Assembly: GCF_002013895.1 (NCBI RefSeq)
Contig: NZ_MAFQ01000009.1
Span: 186,001 to 250,000 of the forward strand
Origin: Mycobacteroides franklinii
GTDB taxonomy: Bacteria > Actinomycetota > Actinomycetes > Mycobacteriales > Mycobacteriaceae
Direction of reading: 5' to 3'
DNA length: 64,000 nucleotides
Shown in pieces: positions 37,230 through 45,737 of the stretch. Every line of letters starts with the position of its first letter. The first letter of the stretch is position 1. Made by a program: the position numbers and the translations under genes. The notes under the pieces were generated by a model that did no database searches, was not told where the DNA came from, and was given only the letters and a program-made list of their open reading frames with translations.

Positions 37230-37636
37230 CCAAACGTCCTGACGCATGGTTAACCACGGCGCGCCTACCGCCCTCGGCTCTGACCGTCGCCACCAATTCA
37301 ACCGGCGGCCGGCGCTTGTTTTCCGGTGATGTGCACCCGCGGTGGCTTATCACCCAACCCAAGGATGGCATTCGAAGTCACACTAGGTAGGCGCCCGATC
37401 TCGGCGGACCACCGTTCTGCTGCCAAGCCGGCCACCTGGCACGCTTACTCGGAACCAGACAGCACACACGAACGTCTCACTCCGGACCGTGAGGACCGAA
37501 TCCCACCCCGCCCAACTTGCCCTGGTACCAGAGTGACTACACGGACTCCATAGAGACCATGGACAGCCAGAAATGGGTCAACCGTGGGTCAATATAAAGC
37601 CCACGAAGAGCGGAAAGCTCTTCTACCTGCACTTTT
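37230..37636. other. Intergenic region between the yeh-like operon and attL
   Basis: About 400 bp without a gene. It holds the right copy of the flanking repeat (37282-37309) and a perfect hairpin GAAGAGC-ggaaa-GCTCTTC at 37605-37623, 13 bp before the integrative-element boundary. The hairpin lacks a T-run and may be a terminator or merely part of the old integration target. Confidence 0.5.
37282..37309 (+). repeat. Flanking near-direct repeat, right copy
   Basis: 25 of 28 bases match 24114-24141 in the same orientation. It lies 53 bp downstream of the last gene of the yeh-like operon. Both copies, read on the minus strand, would encode a similar short peptide (LVATV), so they may be remnants of one coding sequence or of an insertion sequence. 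Confidence 0.6.
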
Positions 37637-37663
37637 CGGTGGGCGCGGAGGGTTTCGAACCCC
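37637..37663 (-). repeat. attL: 27-bp copy of the tRNA-Val 3' end
   Basis: Identical over 27 bases to 45711-45737; the flanking bases on both sides differ. It covers the acceptor 3' strand and most of the T arm only, so it is not a functional tRNA. It marks the distal end of the integrative element. Confidence 0.9.
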
Positions 37664-37752
37664 TTGCGGCATGAGCATTTATGCAGGTCAGACCTTGTTT
37701 CGTGGCCAGGAACGGACCTGTTGAAACCTGATGCGACCTGCACGAACCTATC

Positions 37753-37777
37753 GGCGTGTTGGATGATCCAACACGCC
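37753..37777. repeat. Perfect 12-1-12 palindrome (terminator or operator)
   Basis: GGCGTGTTGGAT is followed by one base and its exact complement. It lies 11 bp beyond the stop of the minus-strand gene 37789-38139 and 90 bp inside attL. No T-run follows, so it could be a T-less mycobacterial terminator or an operator/arm site for the recombination proteins. Confidence 0.6.
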
Positions 37778-37788
37778 CACCACGGCGC

Positions 37789-38139
37789 TCACCGATGTCG
37801 GCGCCGGTACGGACTCTCGTAGAAACCGTCCGGCCGGTCGACCTGGAACATGCTCGGCGCCAGCCAGAGGGTCATCGTCACGCTCGATATTTCGTTGTCG
37901 CTCAGCAAGTCGATCTGCACCACGCCGATCCAATGGGCGTCGTGAGTGCGCATCCATGCGATCTGGTACCCGCGCATCCACTCCTCGATGCGCAACCCCT
38001 CGGCCCGGACGGTGATGTTGCACCCCCGGGCAGCTCCCCCAACGCTCTCGGGCAGCGCCCGGCGCATGTTGACGTACACCAGGCGGTAGACCCGCTTGAG
38101 CGTCGGGAACCGCGGATTGCCGGCCCATCTATCGAACAC
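37789..38139 (-). CDS. Small protein of the integrative element, SOS-box controlled
   Basis: 116 residues from a GTG that lies inside the LexA box. The N-terminus is Arg rich (RFPTLKRVYRLVYVNMRRAL) and the centre has a compact beta-like region with four Trp (IEEWMRGYQIAWMRTHDAHW, IGVVQIDLL). The tail is basic. No family recognised. The internal Met near residue 25 may be the start if the GTG is blocked by its position in the operator. Codon use is normal for the host, and the overlapping frame at 37748-38128 is judged a shadow. Confidence 0.6.
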   Translation of the reverse strand: MFDRWAGNPRFPTLKRVYRLVYVNMRRALPESVGGAARGCNITVRAEGLRIEEWMRGYQIAWMRTHDAHWIGVVQIDLLSDNEISSVTMTLWLAPSMFQVDRPDGFYESPYRRRHR

Positions 38140-38147
38140 ATGTTCGA
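38132..38147. promoter_or_regulatory. Perfect mycobacterial LexA (SOS) box
   Basis: TCGAACACATGTTCGA matches TCGAAC-N4-GTTCGA at every defined position. Being palindromic it could act on both strands: it overlaps the GTG of the minus-strand gene and is followed on the plus strand by TACTAG, a possible -10. It is inside the integrative element. Confidence 0.85.
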
Positions 38148-38209
38148 TACTAGAGTGCAGAGAACGACCCCGGGAAGTGGCCGCAACGGTCGGCGCGCGC
38201 CGCTTCGGG

Positions 38210-38314
38210 TCACGCCTTGTTGCTCTGGCAGTCCTGCACTACGTGATCGTTGGTGATGCTTTGCACGAGCCAGTCGGTGGATTTGCGGAGGGCGAACGTT
38301 ACCTCTGATGCCAT
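38210..38314 (-). CDS. Possible 34-residue peptide of the integrative element
   Basis: A short frame with protein-like composition (MASEVTFALRKSTDWLVQS, then ITNDHVVQDCQ). It is shorter than usual gene-calling limits and has no clear RBS. It may be the start of a larger gene truncated by rearrangement, since the neighbouring serine recombinase is also broken. Low confidence. Confidence 0.3.
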   Translation of the reverse strand: MASEVTFALRKSTDWLVQSITNDHVVQDCQSNKA

Positions 38315-38389
38315 AGGGGTGCCGTGGCCGTTCGATGCCAGATCCGCGTTGGTCTTTGAGTCGTACGTGTAGCAAGCCGCGACCGCGGC

Positions 38390-38704
38390 GTGAAGGTCCA
38401 GTTCGTCAAGGAGAACCTGACTTTCACGGGCGAGGATTCGCCGATGGCCACGCTGCTGCTGTCAATGCTGGGCGCGGTCGCGGAGTTCGAACGGTCGATG
38501 ATCCGGGAACGTCAGCGGGAGGGCATCGAGATCGCGAAAACCAAGGGTGTCTACAAGGGCCGCAAGCCAGCGCTGACCGATGAACAGACGGCGATTGTGT
38601 TGGAGCGGCTCGCGGCGGGTGAGCATCCGGCGGATTTAGCGCGCGAGTTCGGGGTGTCGCGGGCCACCGTCTACAACGTGCGGGCACGGGCGGCCGAGAT
38701 CTAG
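38390..38704 (+). pseudogene. Serine recombinase (resolvase/invertase), C-terminal fragment
   Basis: 104 residues match the C-terminal half of Tn3/Hin-type serine recombinases: the E-helix region SMLGAVAEFERSMIRERQREGI near 25-46, the KGRKPAL linker near 55, and the terminal HTH (HPADLAREFGVSRATVYNVRA near 80-100). The N-terminal catalytic domain with the active Ser and the conserved Arg cluster is missing; an in-frame stop lies 11 codons upstream. It is therefore inactive alone, though it might still bind DNA. Confidence 0.82.
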
Positions 38705-38872
38705 TTCTGGGGTTGTGTTAAGCGAGCCCAGGCGATCAGGTCTGCGATCTGCGCTTGGGTGTGGACGATGGTCTCGGTTTCGCCTTCAGCGCCGATCGTG
38801 ATCCTGGCGGGTCACGCCGAACAGGTTCGGGATGCTCTCAATGACCTCACAAATGGCCTTGCGTGCGTCCAT
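38701..38872 (-). pseudogene. Frameshifted small gene of unknown function
   Basis: Two stretches with protein-like composition lie in different frames: MDARKAICEVIESIPNLFGV at the start and ITIGAEGETETIVHTQAQ near the end. A single extra base near 38810 would explain the break. It is convergent with, and ends within, the stop of the recombinase fragment. A chance pair of frames is possible. Confidence 0.3.
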
Positions 38873-39164
38873 TGGCCAGTTCTACACCGGGGGGCGCCGA
38901 TGTTGACGGGTGATGCGGTCGGGACGTGGAGATCTGGCGAACGTGATCCCATGCGCCAGGCGAGGCCTGGCGCCACGTGATCGATGTTGCTCCAAAGATC
39001 GTGGAGCTGGCCGGGGCCCTTACGTTGCGTCTACCAGGGGTGATGTACGTCGTGGCTAATATGGCAAACTCATTAGCTGGTGTTTTATCGACATGGCAAC
39101 CATGTGTGTGTAATGATCTGTCCAGAGGCACGCACAGCGTCAGCTGAAAGGGGCGGCGGTTTTC
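38873..39164. other. Non-coding region upstream of the exported-protein genes
   Basis: About 290 bp with no gene. It contains a perfect inverted repeat at 39091-39105 and a purine-rich AAAGGGG 13-17 bases before the ATG at 39165. It should hold the promoter of the three-gene set that follows. Confidence 0.45.
39091..39105. promoter_or_regulatory. Candidate operator
   Basis: ACATGG-caa-CCATGT is a perfect 6-3-6 inverted repeat about 60 bp before the start codon of the secreted Gln-rich protein, a usual position for a repressor site. The tandem-HTH protein at 41736 is a possible but unproved ligand. Confidence 0.35.
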
Positions 39165-40520
39165 ATGGTTAAGAAGAATCGTTGGACGATGTCGACGGGT
39201 TTGCGACGGGCGTCGGCCACGGTGGCGATTATCGCCATGGCTGTCGGTGGAGCGAAGATCGCCGATGGCCACGCCCTCCCCGGCAGCGGCTTCTCCGCGA
39301 TAGCGACGGTAGCCGCAGATCCAACAGGGCCTCCGGGACCCACCGGCGGGATGGATGGCGGTATGAACGGCTCACAGTTTCAGCCTCCGCAAATGCCCAG
39401 CTCTATGCCGGATTATCAGGGCGGTAATAATCAGCCGCCCTTAGATCAAAATAGCGGGATCTCAATTTACAACAGCGGCGCCCCGCAGGCCGGGCAACAA
39501 GCTCCAGGTCAGCAGGCTGGACAGCAGGCCCAGCAAGCGCAACAGCCCGCTCATGGGACTCAGATCCCGGACTATCAGACGGCGACACCGTACACGCAGG
39601 GCCCTGGTAAGGCGAATCCCGATTACCAAGCGCCGCAACAGGGGAACCAGGCCCAACAGCCTCAGCAGGGGCAACAGCAGCAGCAGCCCAGTCAGGCTCC
39701 CACGCAAACTCAGGAGCCTGAGAAGCAAGACGATAATGACATGATGCGGCAATGCCAAAATTCCGGTAGTCAAATGCAACTTGCTCAAATGGGAATTAAA
39801 ACGGTTGGTGCCGGTGGAGCTGTGTTGGCGGGGATGATCAAACCAGGTCGTGACGGCGGCGTGGTCGAATGTGAGGGTTGCGACCAGCAATTCAGAAGCA
39901 AAGACGGTCAGAATGATTTCAATAGGGAAGCTAACGATTCCAATTTGTGCCCTCAGGGATTCCAATACCTCGGGGCCGCGGAATCAGCTTCGACTCAGGG
40001 GTTGTTCTCTTGGGATACGACGCAGTCCTGGTTGTGTGGGCAGAGTAACGGTCCAGTTACGTCGCAGAATTACGGTCCGGACGTCCATGCAAATCATCCA
40101 CAACAAATAAACTCCTGCCCGATAATTCCGGGAGGAGCTGCGCCGAGTGCTCAGGTGGGTGTGCAGGATACCGTGACTACAACCATTACTGCGCAAGGTG
40201 GCGGTTCGTTAGGCCCAATCAGTGGCAATGTCAGTGGAAGCACAGCGAAAGGCGTCACTGATGTTGTTTCACAAAACTTGCCGCTGAATGCACCGCCAGG
40301 ATTGCTGTATGAGCTCTATCCGCAGTACACGGAGACTCCGTTGAATGTGGTTAGGATGACTAGAAGTATCCACAGTTCCCTTCTTGGTGGCGACCAGATT
40401 ACGAACGGCGGCCCTTCCGATCCAGTAGCTACGGTGGTCCGCCAGGCCACCGGTATGGCTTGGGCATGGCTTCCAGCTCTGGATTCCGCAGGAAACCAGA
40501 TCCCGGCAAAATGCCCATAG
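39165..40520 (+). CDS. Secreted Gln/Pro-rich protein of the integrative element
   Basis: 451 residues. Basic N-terminus, hydrophobic core near 18-35 and a likely signal-peptidase site near 37-52 (DGHALPGSG or VAADP). Residues ~55-190 are low complexity, rich in Gln, Pro and Gly, with runs such as QQGQQQQQPSQ. The C-terminal ~255 residues look folded, with seven Cys (MRQCQNSG, VVECEGCDQQ, SNLCPQGF, WLCGQS, INSCPII, PAKCP). No family recognised. First of three tandem genes for exported proteins; base composition is lower in GC than the backbone. Confidence 0.75.
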   Translation: MVKKNRWTMSTGLRRASATVAIIAMAVGGAKIADGHALPGSGFSAIATVAADPTGPPGPTGGMDGGMNGSQFQPPQMPSSMPDYQGGNNQPPLDQNSGISIYNSGAPQAGQQAPGQQAGQQAQQAQQPAHGTQIPDYQTATPYTQGPGKANPDYQAPQQGNQAQQPQQGQQQQQPSQAPTQTQEPEKQDDNDMMRQCQNSGSQMQLAQMGIKTVGAGGAVLAGMIKPGRDGGVVECEGCDQQFRSKDGQNDFNREANDSNLCPQGFQYLGAAESASTQGLFSWDTTQSWLCGQSNGPVTSQNYGPDVHANHPQQINSCPIIPGGAAPSAQVGVQDTVTTTITAQGGGSLGPISGNVSGSTAKGVTDVVSQNLPLNAPPGLLYELYPQYTETPLNVVRMTRSIHSSLLGGDQITNGGPSDPVATVVRQATGMAWAWLPALDSAGNQIPAKCP

Positions 40521-40531
40521 GAGCATTTCAA

Positions 40532-41095
40532 GTGAATACTCGTATTCGTAAACGTGTGATTATTAGTATCGTGTTGGCGGCTGGCCTGTGTGTGGCGCTG
40601 ATTGGCTACTGCGTGGCACGTTCGAGCTGGATTAGGCATAACGAGGAACTCATCAAACCGGTTGCCGCAGATCCCGCCCAGCCCGCGTGGAAGGTCACCC
40701 AGGGGCCTGTTTCGACCCCAACTGCCCGTTGGGACCTTGCTGCACAGCCAGGGGTTGTGCGCCGGGAACAGTTAGTCATGCAGAGTCGGGGGGATGCCAT
40801 TCGGCTCCTGAACTCGGGAAGGTTGAAGGTCACTCTTTCTGAAGTAGGCGGATGGACGGCTGATCCGAACGCCAAGGAAGTGATGAATCTGGACGATTCG
40901 TGGACCGTGGATGCAGCCTGTTTCTCTACGGCGAAGCCCGGCAAGGTGATGTTCAGGTACTTCCCCAAGAATGATCCGGTGTGGCGCGACGAAGCTTGGG
41001 TGGCCGGGGTTCGCTCGCTGAATCACTCGTCAGTGGCCGATCTGGGCCCGGACTGCGATGTCACTAAAGAATCTCTTGACCTCAATGCCGCATAA
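40532..41095 (+). CDS. Membrane-anchored exported protein of the integrative element
   Basis: 187 residues from the GTG at 40532, supported by AGGAG about nine bases upstream; an ATG at 40511 is also in frame. One membrane anchor near 9-28 (VIISIVLAAGLCVALIGYCV), then an extracytoplasmic domain with charged and aromatic residues (WTVDAACFSTAKPGKVMFRYF near 128-148). Two Cys in the domain may pair. No family recognised. It follows the secreted protein by 11 bp. Confidence 0.7.
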   Translation: MNTRIRKRVIISIVLAAGLCVALIGYCVARSSWIRHNEELIKPVAADPAQPAWKVTQGPVSTPTARWDLAAQPGVVRREQLVMQSRGDAIRLLNSGRLKVTLSEVGGWTADPNAKEVMNLDDSWTVDAACFSTAKPGKVMFRYFPKNDPVWRDEAWVAGVRSLNHSSVADLGPDCDVTKESLDLNAA

Positions 41096-41120
41096 CAAGC
41101 TGGAGAGCGTGAATACAATT

Positions 41121-41723
<603 letters not shown>

Positions 41724-41735
41724 GGTTCCGCCCTT

Positions 41736-42539
41736 ATGGCTGGACGGCGCGGAATGCGACGGTGGTCAGAAGTTGATCTAGAAGTGTTGCGGGATAGGTC
41801 ATTGACAGCACGCCAGATCGCCGAACGCCTAGGTCGGTCGGTGAGCGCGGTTGAGCAGGCCCGTATTGCGTATGCCGAGGGCGTGGTGAACCCCGACGCA
41901 GAGCGCAACCCAGAACCCTGGTCCGATGACCATCTGGCGGTAGCTCTGGATCGGTCGTTGACGATGTCCGAGGCCGCCAAACAGTTGGGTCGTACTGTGG
42001 GGGCGGTGCGTTCAGCGCGGGCGCTGTATTCACACGGCCGCACCGGTGAATCGGGTCGGCGTCGCCGCTGGACTCCAGCCGATATCGAGGTGTTGTTGGA
42101 TGCCTCTCTACCCACCGCCGAAGTCGCGCAGCGGCTGAATCGTTCGGTTGGGACGGTGTATTACGCCCGCCGCCGCTATGGCCGTCAGGTGCCTGCTGAT
42201 GCTCATGGGACGTTGTTGGCGTGGCGGTTCCACGGCTGTACGTGTGAGCCGTGTCAGGGTTTCGGCCGACAGTTTTATGCGCGCACGCGTGACCCCCGTG
42301 AGGACAACGCCCGCGCCCGCAGCTACTTTCGGCAATCACAGGCCACCACGATTCCGACCGCGACCAGGCGAGGCACCCGGTGGACGGATGAGGAAATCGC
42401 GATCGCCTGCGATCCGAGCGTCCGTGCCGTTGATGCCGCGAAGATGTTGAACCGCACCGCAAGTGCGATCATCGGAGCTCGGCATCGATACAACCGCGAC
42501 GGTACCTTCACCGCACGACGCCGATCGCAATCGACATAA
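41736..42539 (+). CDS. Protein with four tandem Trp-led HTH-like units
   Basis: 267 residues. Four copies of one ~37-residue unit start with RW or PW and end in an Arg/Tyr-rich helix: residues 10-46, 62-98, 112-148 and 216-252. The core pattern is W-[ST]-x3-D...SL-T-x2-x-A-x2-L-x-R-[ST]-x2-A-[VI], as in Myb/SANT-like or sigma-4-like HTH modules. Between units three and four is a possible metal site (HGCTCEPC, residues 166-173). It is likely to bind DNA with a long or repeated site. Related proteins occur in actinophages and mobile elements. It is 12 bp after the lipoprotein gene. Confidence 0.75.
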   Translation: MAGRRGMRRWSEVDLEVLRDRSLTARQIAERLGRSVSAVEQARIAYAEGVVNPDAERNPEPWSDDHLAVALDRSLTMSEAAKQLGRTVGAVRSARALYSHGRTGESGRRRRWTPADIEVLLDASLPTAEVAQRLNRSVGTVYYARRRYGRQVPADAHGTLLAWRFHGCTCEPCQGFGRQFYARTRDPREDNARARSYFRQSQATTIPTATRRGTRWTDEEIAIACDPSVRAVDAAKMLNRTASAIIGARHRYNRDGTFTARRRSQST

Positions 42540-42584
42540 CGCGGCTTTCTTCTGATTTCATCGTCTCCTGCCAGACTGCAGCGC

Positions 42585-43361
42585 GTGCCCGAATACACGC
42601 AGTTTGCCGTCAATGACCTGCACACCTTCAAAGGCAACCCGCGCCGGGGCGATGTCAGTCAGATCGCCGTCTCTCTGACCAAGCACGGTCAGTATCGGCC
42701 GATCGTGGTGAACCGGGGCAGCCAGACGGGTAGGCGTAATGAGGTGTTGGCGGGGAATCACACGTTGATGGCGGCGCGGTCGCTCGGCTGGCAGGTGATC
42801 GATGTCGGGATCGTGGATGTGGACGAGGACACTGCGCGTTCGATCGTGGCGGCCGATAACCGGCTGGCCGACTTGGGCGAGTACGACACTTCGGATCTGT
42901 TTCAGCTGTTGTCGTCGATCGAGGACTTGGGCGGTACGGGTTACGGGCTGGACGATTTGTTGGCGATGGAGCGGGATCTGTTCTCGCCGGAGCCGTTGAC
43001 CGATCCGGATGATGTTCCGCCGGCACCGGAGTCGTCTGTGTCGCGGTCGGGGCAGTTGTGGTCGTTGGGTGATCACAGGCTGTTGGTGGGGTCGGCGACG
43101 GACCTCAATGGTGTGCGGGCGCTGTGTGGCGGCGTGCAGCCGGATTGTGTGTGGACAGACCCGCCCTACGGTGTGGACTACGTGGGTAAGACGAAGGCGG
43201 CGCTTCGGATCCAGAACGACGTGACCGGTGGGTTTTTCGAACTACTCAAGGCGGCGTTCGATGTGGTCGCCGCGGCGACAACCGCACCCCCGGCCGGAAG
43301 AACAGCGACGACTTCCCCAACGCCGAAGAACTCAGGCTCATCGCCACCCACTACCAACTAA
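42585..43361 (+). pseudogene. ParB-domain DNA methyltransferase, 3' truncated
   Basis: GTG start. Residues 1-115 are a ParB/Srx-like domain (NPRRGDVSQIAVSL near 19, GNHTLMAARSLGW near 57). A methyltransferase part follows (SLGDHRLLVGSATDL near 158, catalytic DPPYG near 193-197). After ~residue 229 (AFDVVAAA) the sequence stops looking like a methyltransferase and ends by frame 30 residues later; the AdoMet-binding C-terminal half is missing. Such ParB-MTase fusions are common in actinophages. It is probably inactive. Confidence 0.78.
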
Positions 43362-43555
43362 GCGACGAGGGCTACTTCAATCTGCTCGTCGAGTTCGGCA
43401 TCACCGAGCCGCAACCAGGCTTCCCCGGATTCACCGGGGGCTTCGTCAGCCCAAAAGCCCAGGGCCGCACGAAAACCAAGGCGCGGCCCGCCAAGACGAC
43501 CAAGCGCGCGCCCATCCACCCCGACACGTTCAGTCCTAATACACCCGCCCCGTAA
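43283..43555 (+). pseudogene. C-terminal remnant of a different (phage-like) gene
   Basis: In the +2 frame relative to the methyltransferase, about 90 residues have clear protein character (for example NSDDFPNAEELRLIATHYQL and GYFNLLVEFGITEPQPGFPG) and end in a Lys/Pro-rich tail. There is no start codon or RBS. The join to the truncated methyltransferase lies at ~43270-43290. I do not recognise the parent gene. It overlaps the convergent membrane gene by 20 bases. Confidence 0.5.
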
Positions 43556-44270
43556 GCCGGTTCTTCTCCATCCACGAATGGGCCGAGATCGCAGCGAAAC
43601 CCAATCCGCACGAGCACGCGAAGAACCACACCGGCAGCGAAGCTGCTGCAGAGTCCTGCATTTCGGGCGGAAGCAACGTCGTCGCAATACGAACCACACA
43701 CGCGACCAAACCGAAACCGGCGGCCAGCATGTACGAGCTGCACAACCCACGGATGGATGGGCGGTCCCGCCACATCGGTATCAGCGAGTAGATGCTGTAG
43801 CCGAGTAGGTACATGAGCGTTCCGCAGAGAACGATCCAGTATGCGGTCAGTGAGATGTCTGCGACGACCCGGAAGAAGTCATCGTGGTAGACGTTGGCGC
43901 TGTTTCCGATGATGAACAGCACCAACATGATTGGCAGGCAAAGAGTCGCGGGTAGTTCTACGTGCAGCTTGAACCGGCGGATCAGTCGGTCCTCATCCAA
44001 TCGGATAATCATGTGATAGCAAAACGCCGATGCAGCAACAACATAGCAATCGTGGCCGATCAGATCCTCAAGATTCCAGCACCCGGTCGGCGCGTGCAAC
44101 CAGACCCCGAGCGTCTGAGACGCCAACGGGGACATAAGAAAAATCGCCACGCCCTGCAACGCAATGTTGAGGGTCGCAGCGACTTCCATGCGACGGGTCC
44201 ACGTCACGCGCCTGATCCATAGAGACCAACAGACGGTGATGAGGGTAAACGTGATTAGAGCAGCAGGCAT
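43536..44270 (-). CDS. 7-TM protein resembling the MAB_1171c family N-terminus
   Basis: 244 residues from the ATG at 44270, which has AAAGG upstream; the open frame reaches 15 codons further. Seven predicted helices (LITFTLITVCWSLW, AATLNIALQGVAIFLM, YVVAASAFCYHMII, LPIMLVLFIIGNS, LTAYWIVLCGTLMYLL, MLAAGFGLVACVVRI and WFFACSCGLGFAAI). Actinobacterial proteins of this type, which I recall as the MAB_1171c family, often carry a further C-terminal cytoplasmic domain and occur near XRE regulators; here that domain is absent. The function is unknown. The name transporter in databases is only putative. Confidence 0.68.
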   Translation of the reverse strand: MPAALITFTLITVCWSLWIRRVTWTRRMEVAATLNIALQGVAIFLMSPLASQTLGVWLHAPTGCWNLEDLIGHDCYVVAASAFCYHMIIRLDEDRLIRRFKLHVELPATLCLPIMLVLFIIGNSANVYHDDFFRVVADISLTAYWIVLCGTLMYLLGYSIYSLIPMWRDRPSIRGLCSSYMLAAGFGLVACVVRIATTLLPPEMQDSAAASLPVWFFACSCGLGFAAISAHSWMEKNRLTGRVY

Positions 44271-44384
44271 CAGCGAAAACCTTTGCGAAATAAAGGAATT
44301 GAAAGTCAGAACCACCCCGGAGTGAACGAAACGTTACACCCTGTCACCCGACCGGAATCTCGAAACGAAGGTAACGATCCGGTC

Positions 44385-44498
44385 TCAGCGGAGAGTCTTG
44401 GTCATGAAATCGGCAACGGCCCTGTTACTGGCCCGATCGACGTCTCCGTATGTGTCAACAGTGATTTGGATGTTCGAGTGCCCCACATTCGACAGCGA
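44385..44498 (-). pseudogene. C-terminal remnant of a second tyrosine integrase
   Basis: The last ~37 codons of a tyrosine recombinase: NVGHSNIQITVDTYGDVDRA, with the catalytic Tyr in TYG, and a tail ending MTKTLR. It resembles the corresponding part of the intact integrase 32 bp upstream (LGHESIQTTVDIYGHLDR) but differs at about half the positions, so it derives from another integrase and not from a recent duplication. Confidence 0.72.
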
Positions 44499-44529
44499 GG
44501 ACCGTCGCCTACGCCCGTTGAGCAAGTGA

Positions 44530-45633
44530 CTAACCCGCCCGCTTAAGCGCCTTTCCGATCGCCTTTGCTGCCGCTTTCGCGCTGCGCCGATCGAGGTGCC
44601 CGTAGATGTCCACGGTCGTCTGGATCGACTCATGACCCAGGTGCTGCTGGATCACCGGCAGCGGAACACCCGCCTGGATGAGCCACGACGCGCAGGTATG
44701 CCGCATGTCGTGAATCCGGGGCCGTGGGTCGAGTCCCGCGCGTGCAACCGCCGGATTCCACACATTGATGCGGAAGCTCTGGCCGCGCACCGGGCCGTCC
44801 TTAGAGTGCCCACCCCGGCCCGGTTTGGTGAACAGCCACTCCCCTGTGAAGTCGAGCTGCTCCAGCACCGAGGCCGGCACGTTAATCGTGCGTCGCGACT
44901 TCTTCGTCTTCGGCGGCCCAGGGGTGTCCCTGCCCTTCTTCCACGCACGCACGATCCGCACCGTCCCAGCAGCCTTATCCACGTCTGCCGGCTTGAGCGC
45001 GGTTACCTCAGCCCAGCGGGCACCGGAAGCAACCAGAAATGCGACGAGCGGCTGCCACTGCTCGGGTACCTCGGCTAGCAGACGGGCGAATTCCTCGCGG
45101 GTCAGAAACACCATTTCCTTGCGTTCACCAGAGGGTAGGCGGGTGCCCACGGCGGGGTTTGCGGGGATCTTCTTCGCGCGTACTGCAGCCGCGAGCGCGC
45201 CGGACAGGAAGCCGTGCTTGTTGGCGATAGTCTTCGGCGCAAAGTCCTCTTCGAGGTCCTGAACCCAACGGGCGATGTCCTCATGCGTGAGCGCCGTGAG
45301 CGGCAACTTGCCGATACTCGGGGCGATGTCATTTTTCAGATAACGCTCATAGCTGGCAATCGTGCCAGGTTCGACTCCGGTGAGGTGGTCAATATGATGC
45401 CTGATCCACTGGGAGACGGTCATACCCGCCACGGCTCGGCCGCGCGGGCTTGACTCGATCTTGTACAACTCGCAGGCGCGGTTCGCACCATGGGCGTTCA
45501 CTGCGACCTTGAAGGCCTCAGCGGCGCTCTCAGACTCCCATGTGGCGGACGCCTGGCGTGCATCGATACGGAAGCTCACATCCCAAACCTGGGTGCCGTC
45601 TTTGAGGGTGCGAGGGGGACGAACAGATGCCAT
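44530..45633 (-). CDS. int: Tyrosine-recombinase integrase of the tRNA-Val element
   Basis: 367 residues. N-terminal arm-binding type domain (~1-60), SAM-like core-binding domain (~70-160, TVSQWIRHHIDHLTGV), catalytic domain ~180-355: first Arg in ASGARWAEVTALK near 212, Lys in KTKKSRRTINVP near 250, HxxR in IHDMRHTCASWL near 312, His in HLGHES near 335 and the nucleophile Tyr in DIYGHLD near 345. All six catalytic positions look intact. It integrates DNA at the tRNA-Val 3' end and lies 77 bp from attR. It is transcribed away from the tRNA into the element. Confidence 0.94.
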   Translation of the reverse strand: MASVRPPRTLKDGTQVWDVSFRIDARQASATWESESAAEAFKVAVNAHGANRACELYKIESSPRGRAVAGMTVSQWIRHHIDHLTGVEPGTIASYERYLKNDIAPSIGKLPLTALTHEDIARWVQDLEEDFAPKTIANKHGFLSGALAAAVRAKKIPANPAVGTRLPSGERKEMVFLTREEFARLLAEVPEQWQPLVAFLVASGARWAEVTALKPADVDKAAGTVRIVRAWKKGRDTPGPPKTKKSRRTINVPASVLEQLDFTGEWLFTKPGRGGHSKDGPVRGQSFRINVWNPAVARAGLDPRPRIHDMRHTCASWLIQAGVPLPVIQQHLGHESIQTTVDIYGHLDRRSAKAAAKAIGKALKRAG

Positions 45634-45710
45634 GGAACGGCATCCTAAACAGAAAAACTGTTGGATAAAGTGTTGTATAGAAAAATAGCGTCGCGTTTCC
45701 GCAGGTTAAA

Positions 45711-45737
45711 CGGTGGGCGCGGAGGGTTTCGAACCCC
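45711..45737 (-). repeat. attR: 27-bp core within tRNA-Val
   Basis: Identical over 27 bases to attL. It overlaps the acceptor end and T arm of the tRNA gene, so the tRNA remains intact after integration. Confidence 0.9.

Noticed and set aside
37637..37663. Looks like a tRNA on first reading (T arm and acceptor strand)
   Set aside because: Only the 3' third of a tRNA is present; it is the attL copy of tRNA-Val.
38815..38830. CGAACAGGTTCG resembling a LexA box
   Set aside because: The half-sites are separated by 2 bases, not the required 4, and the site lies in a decayed coding sequence.
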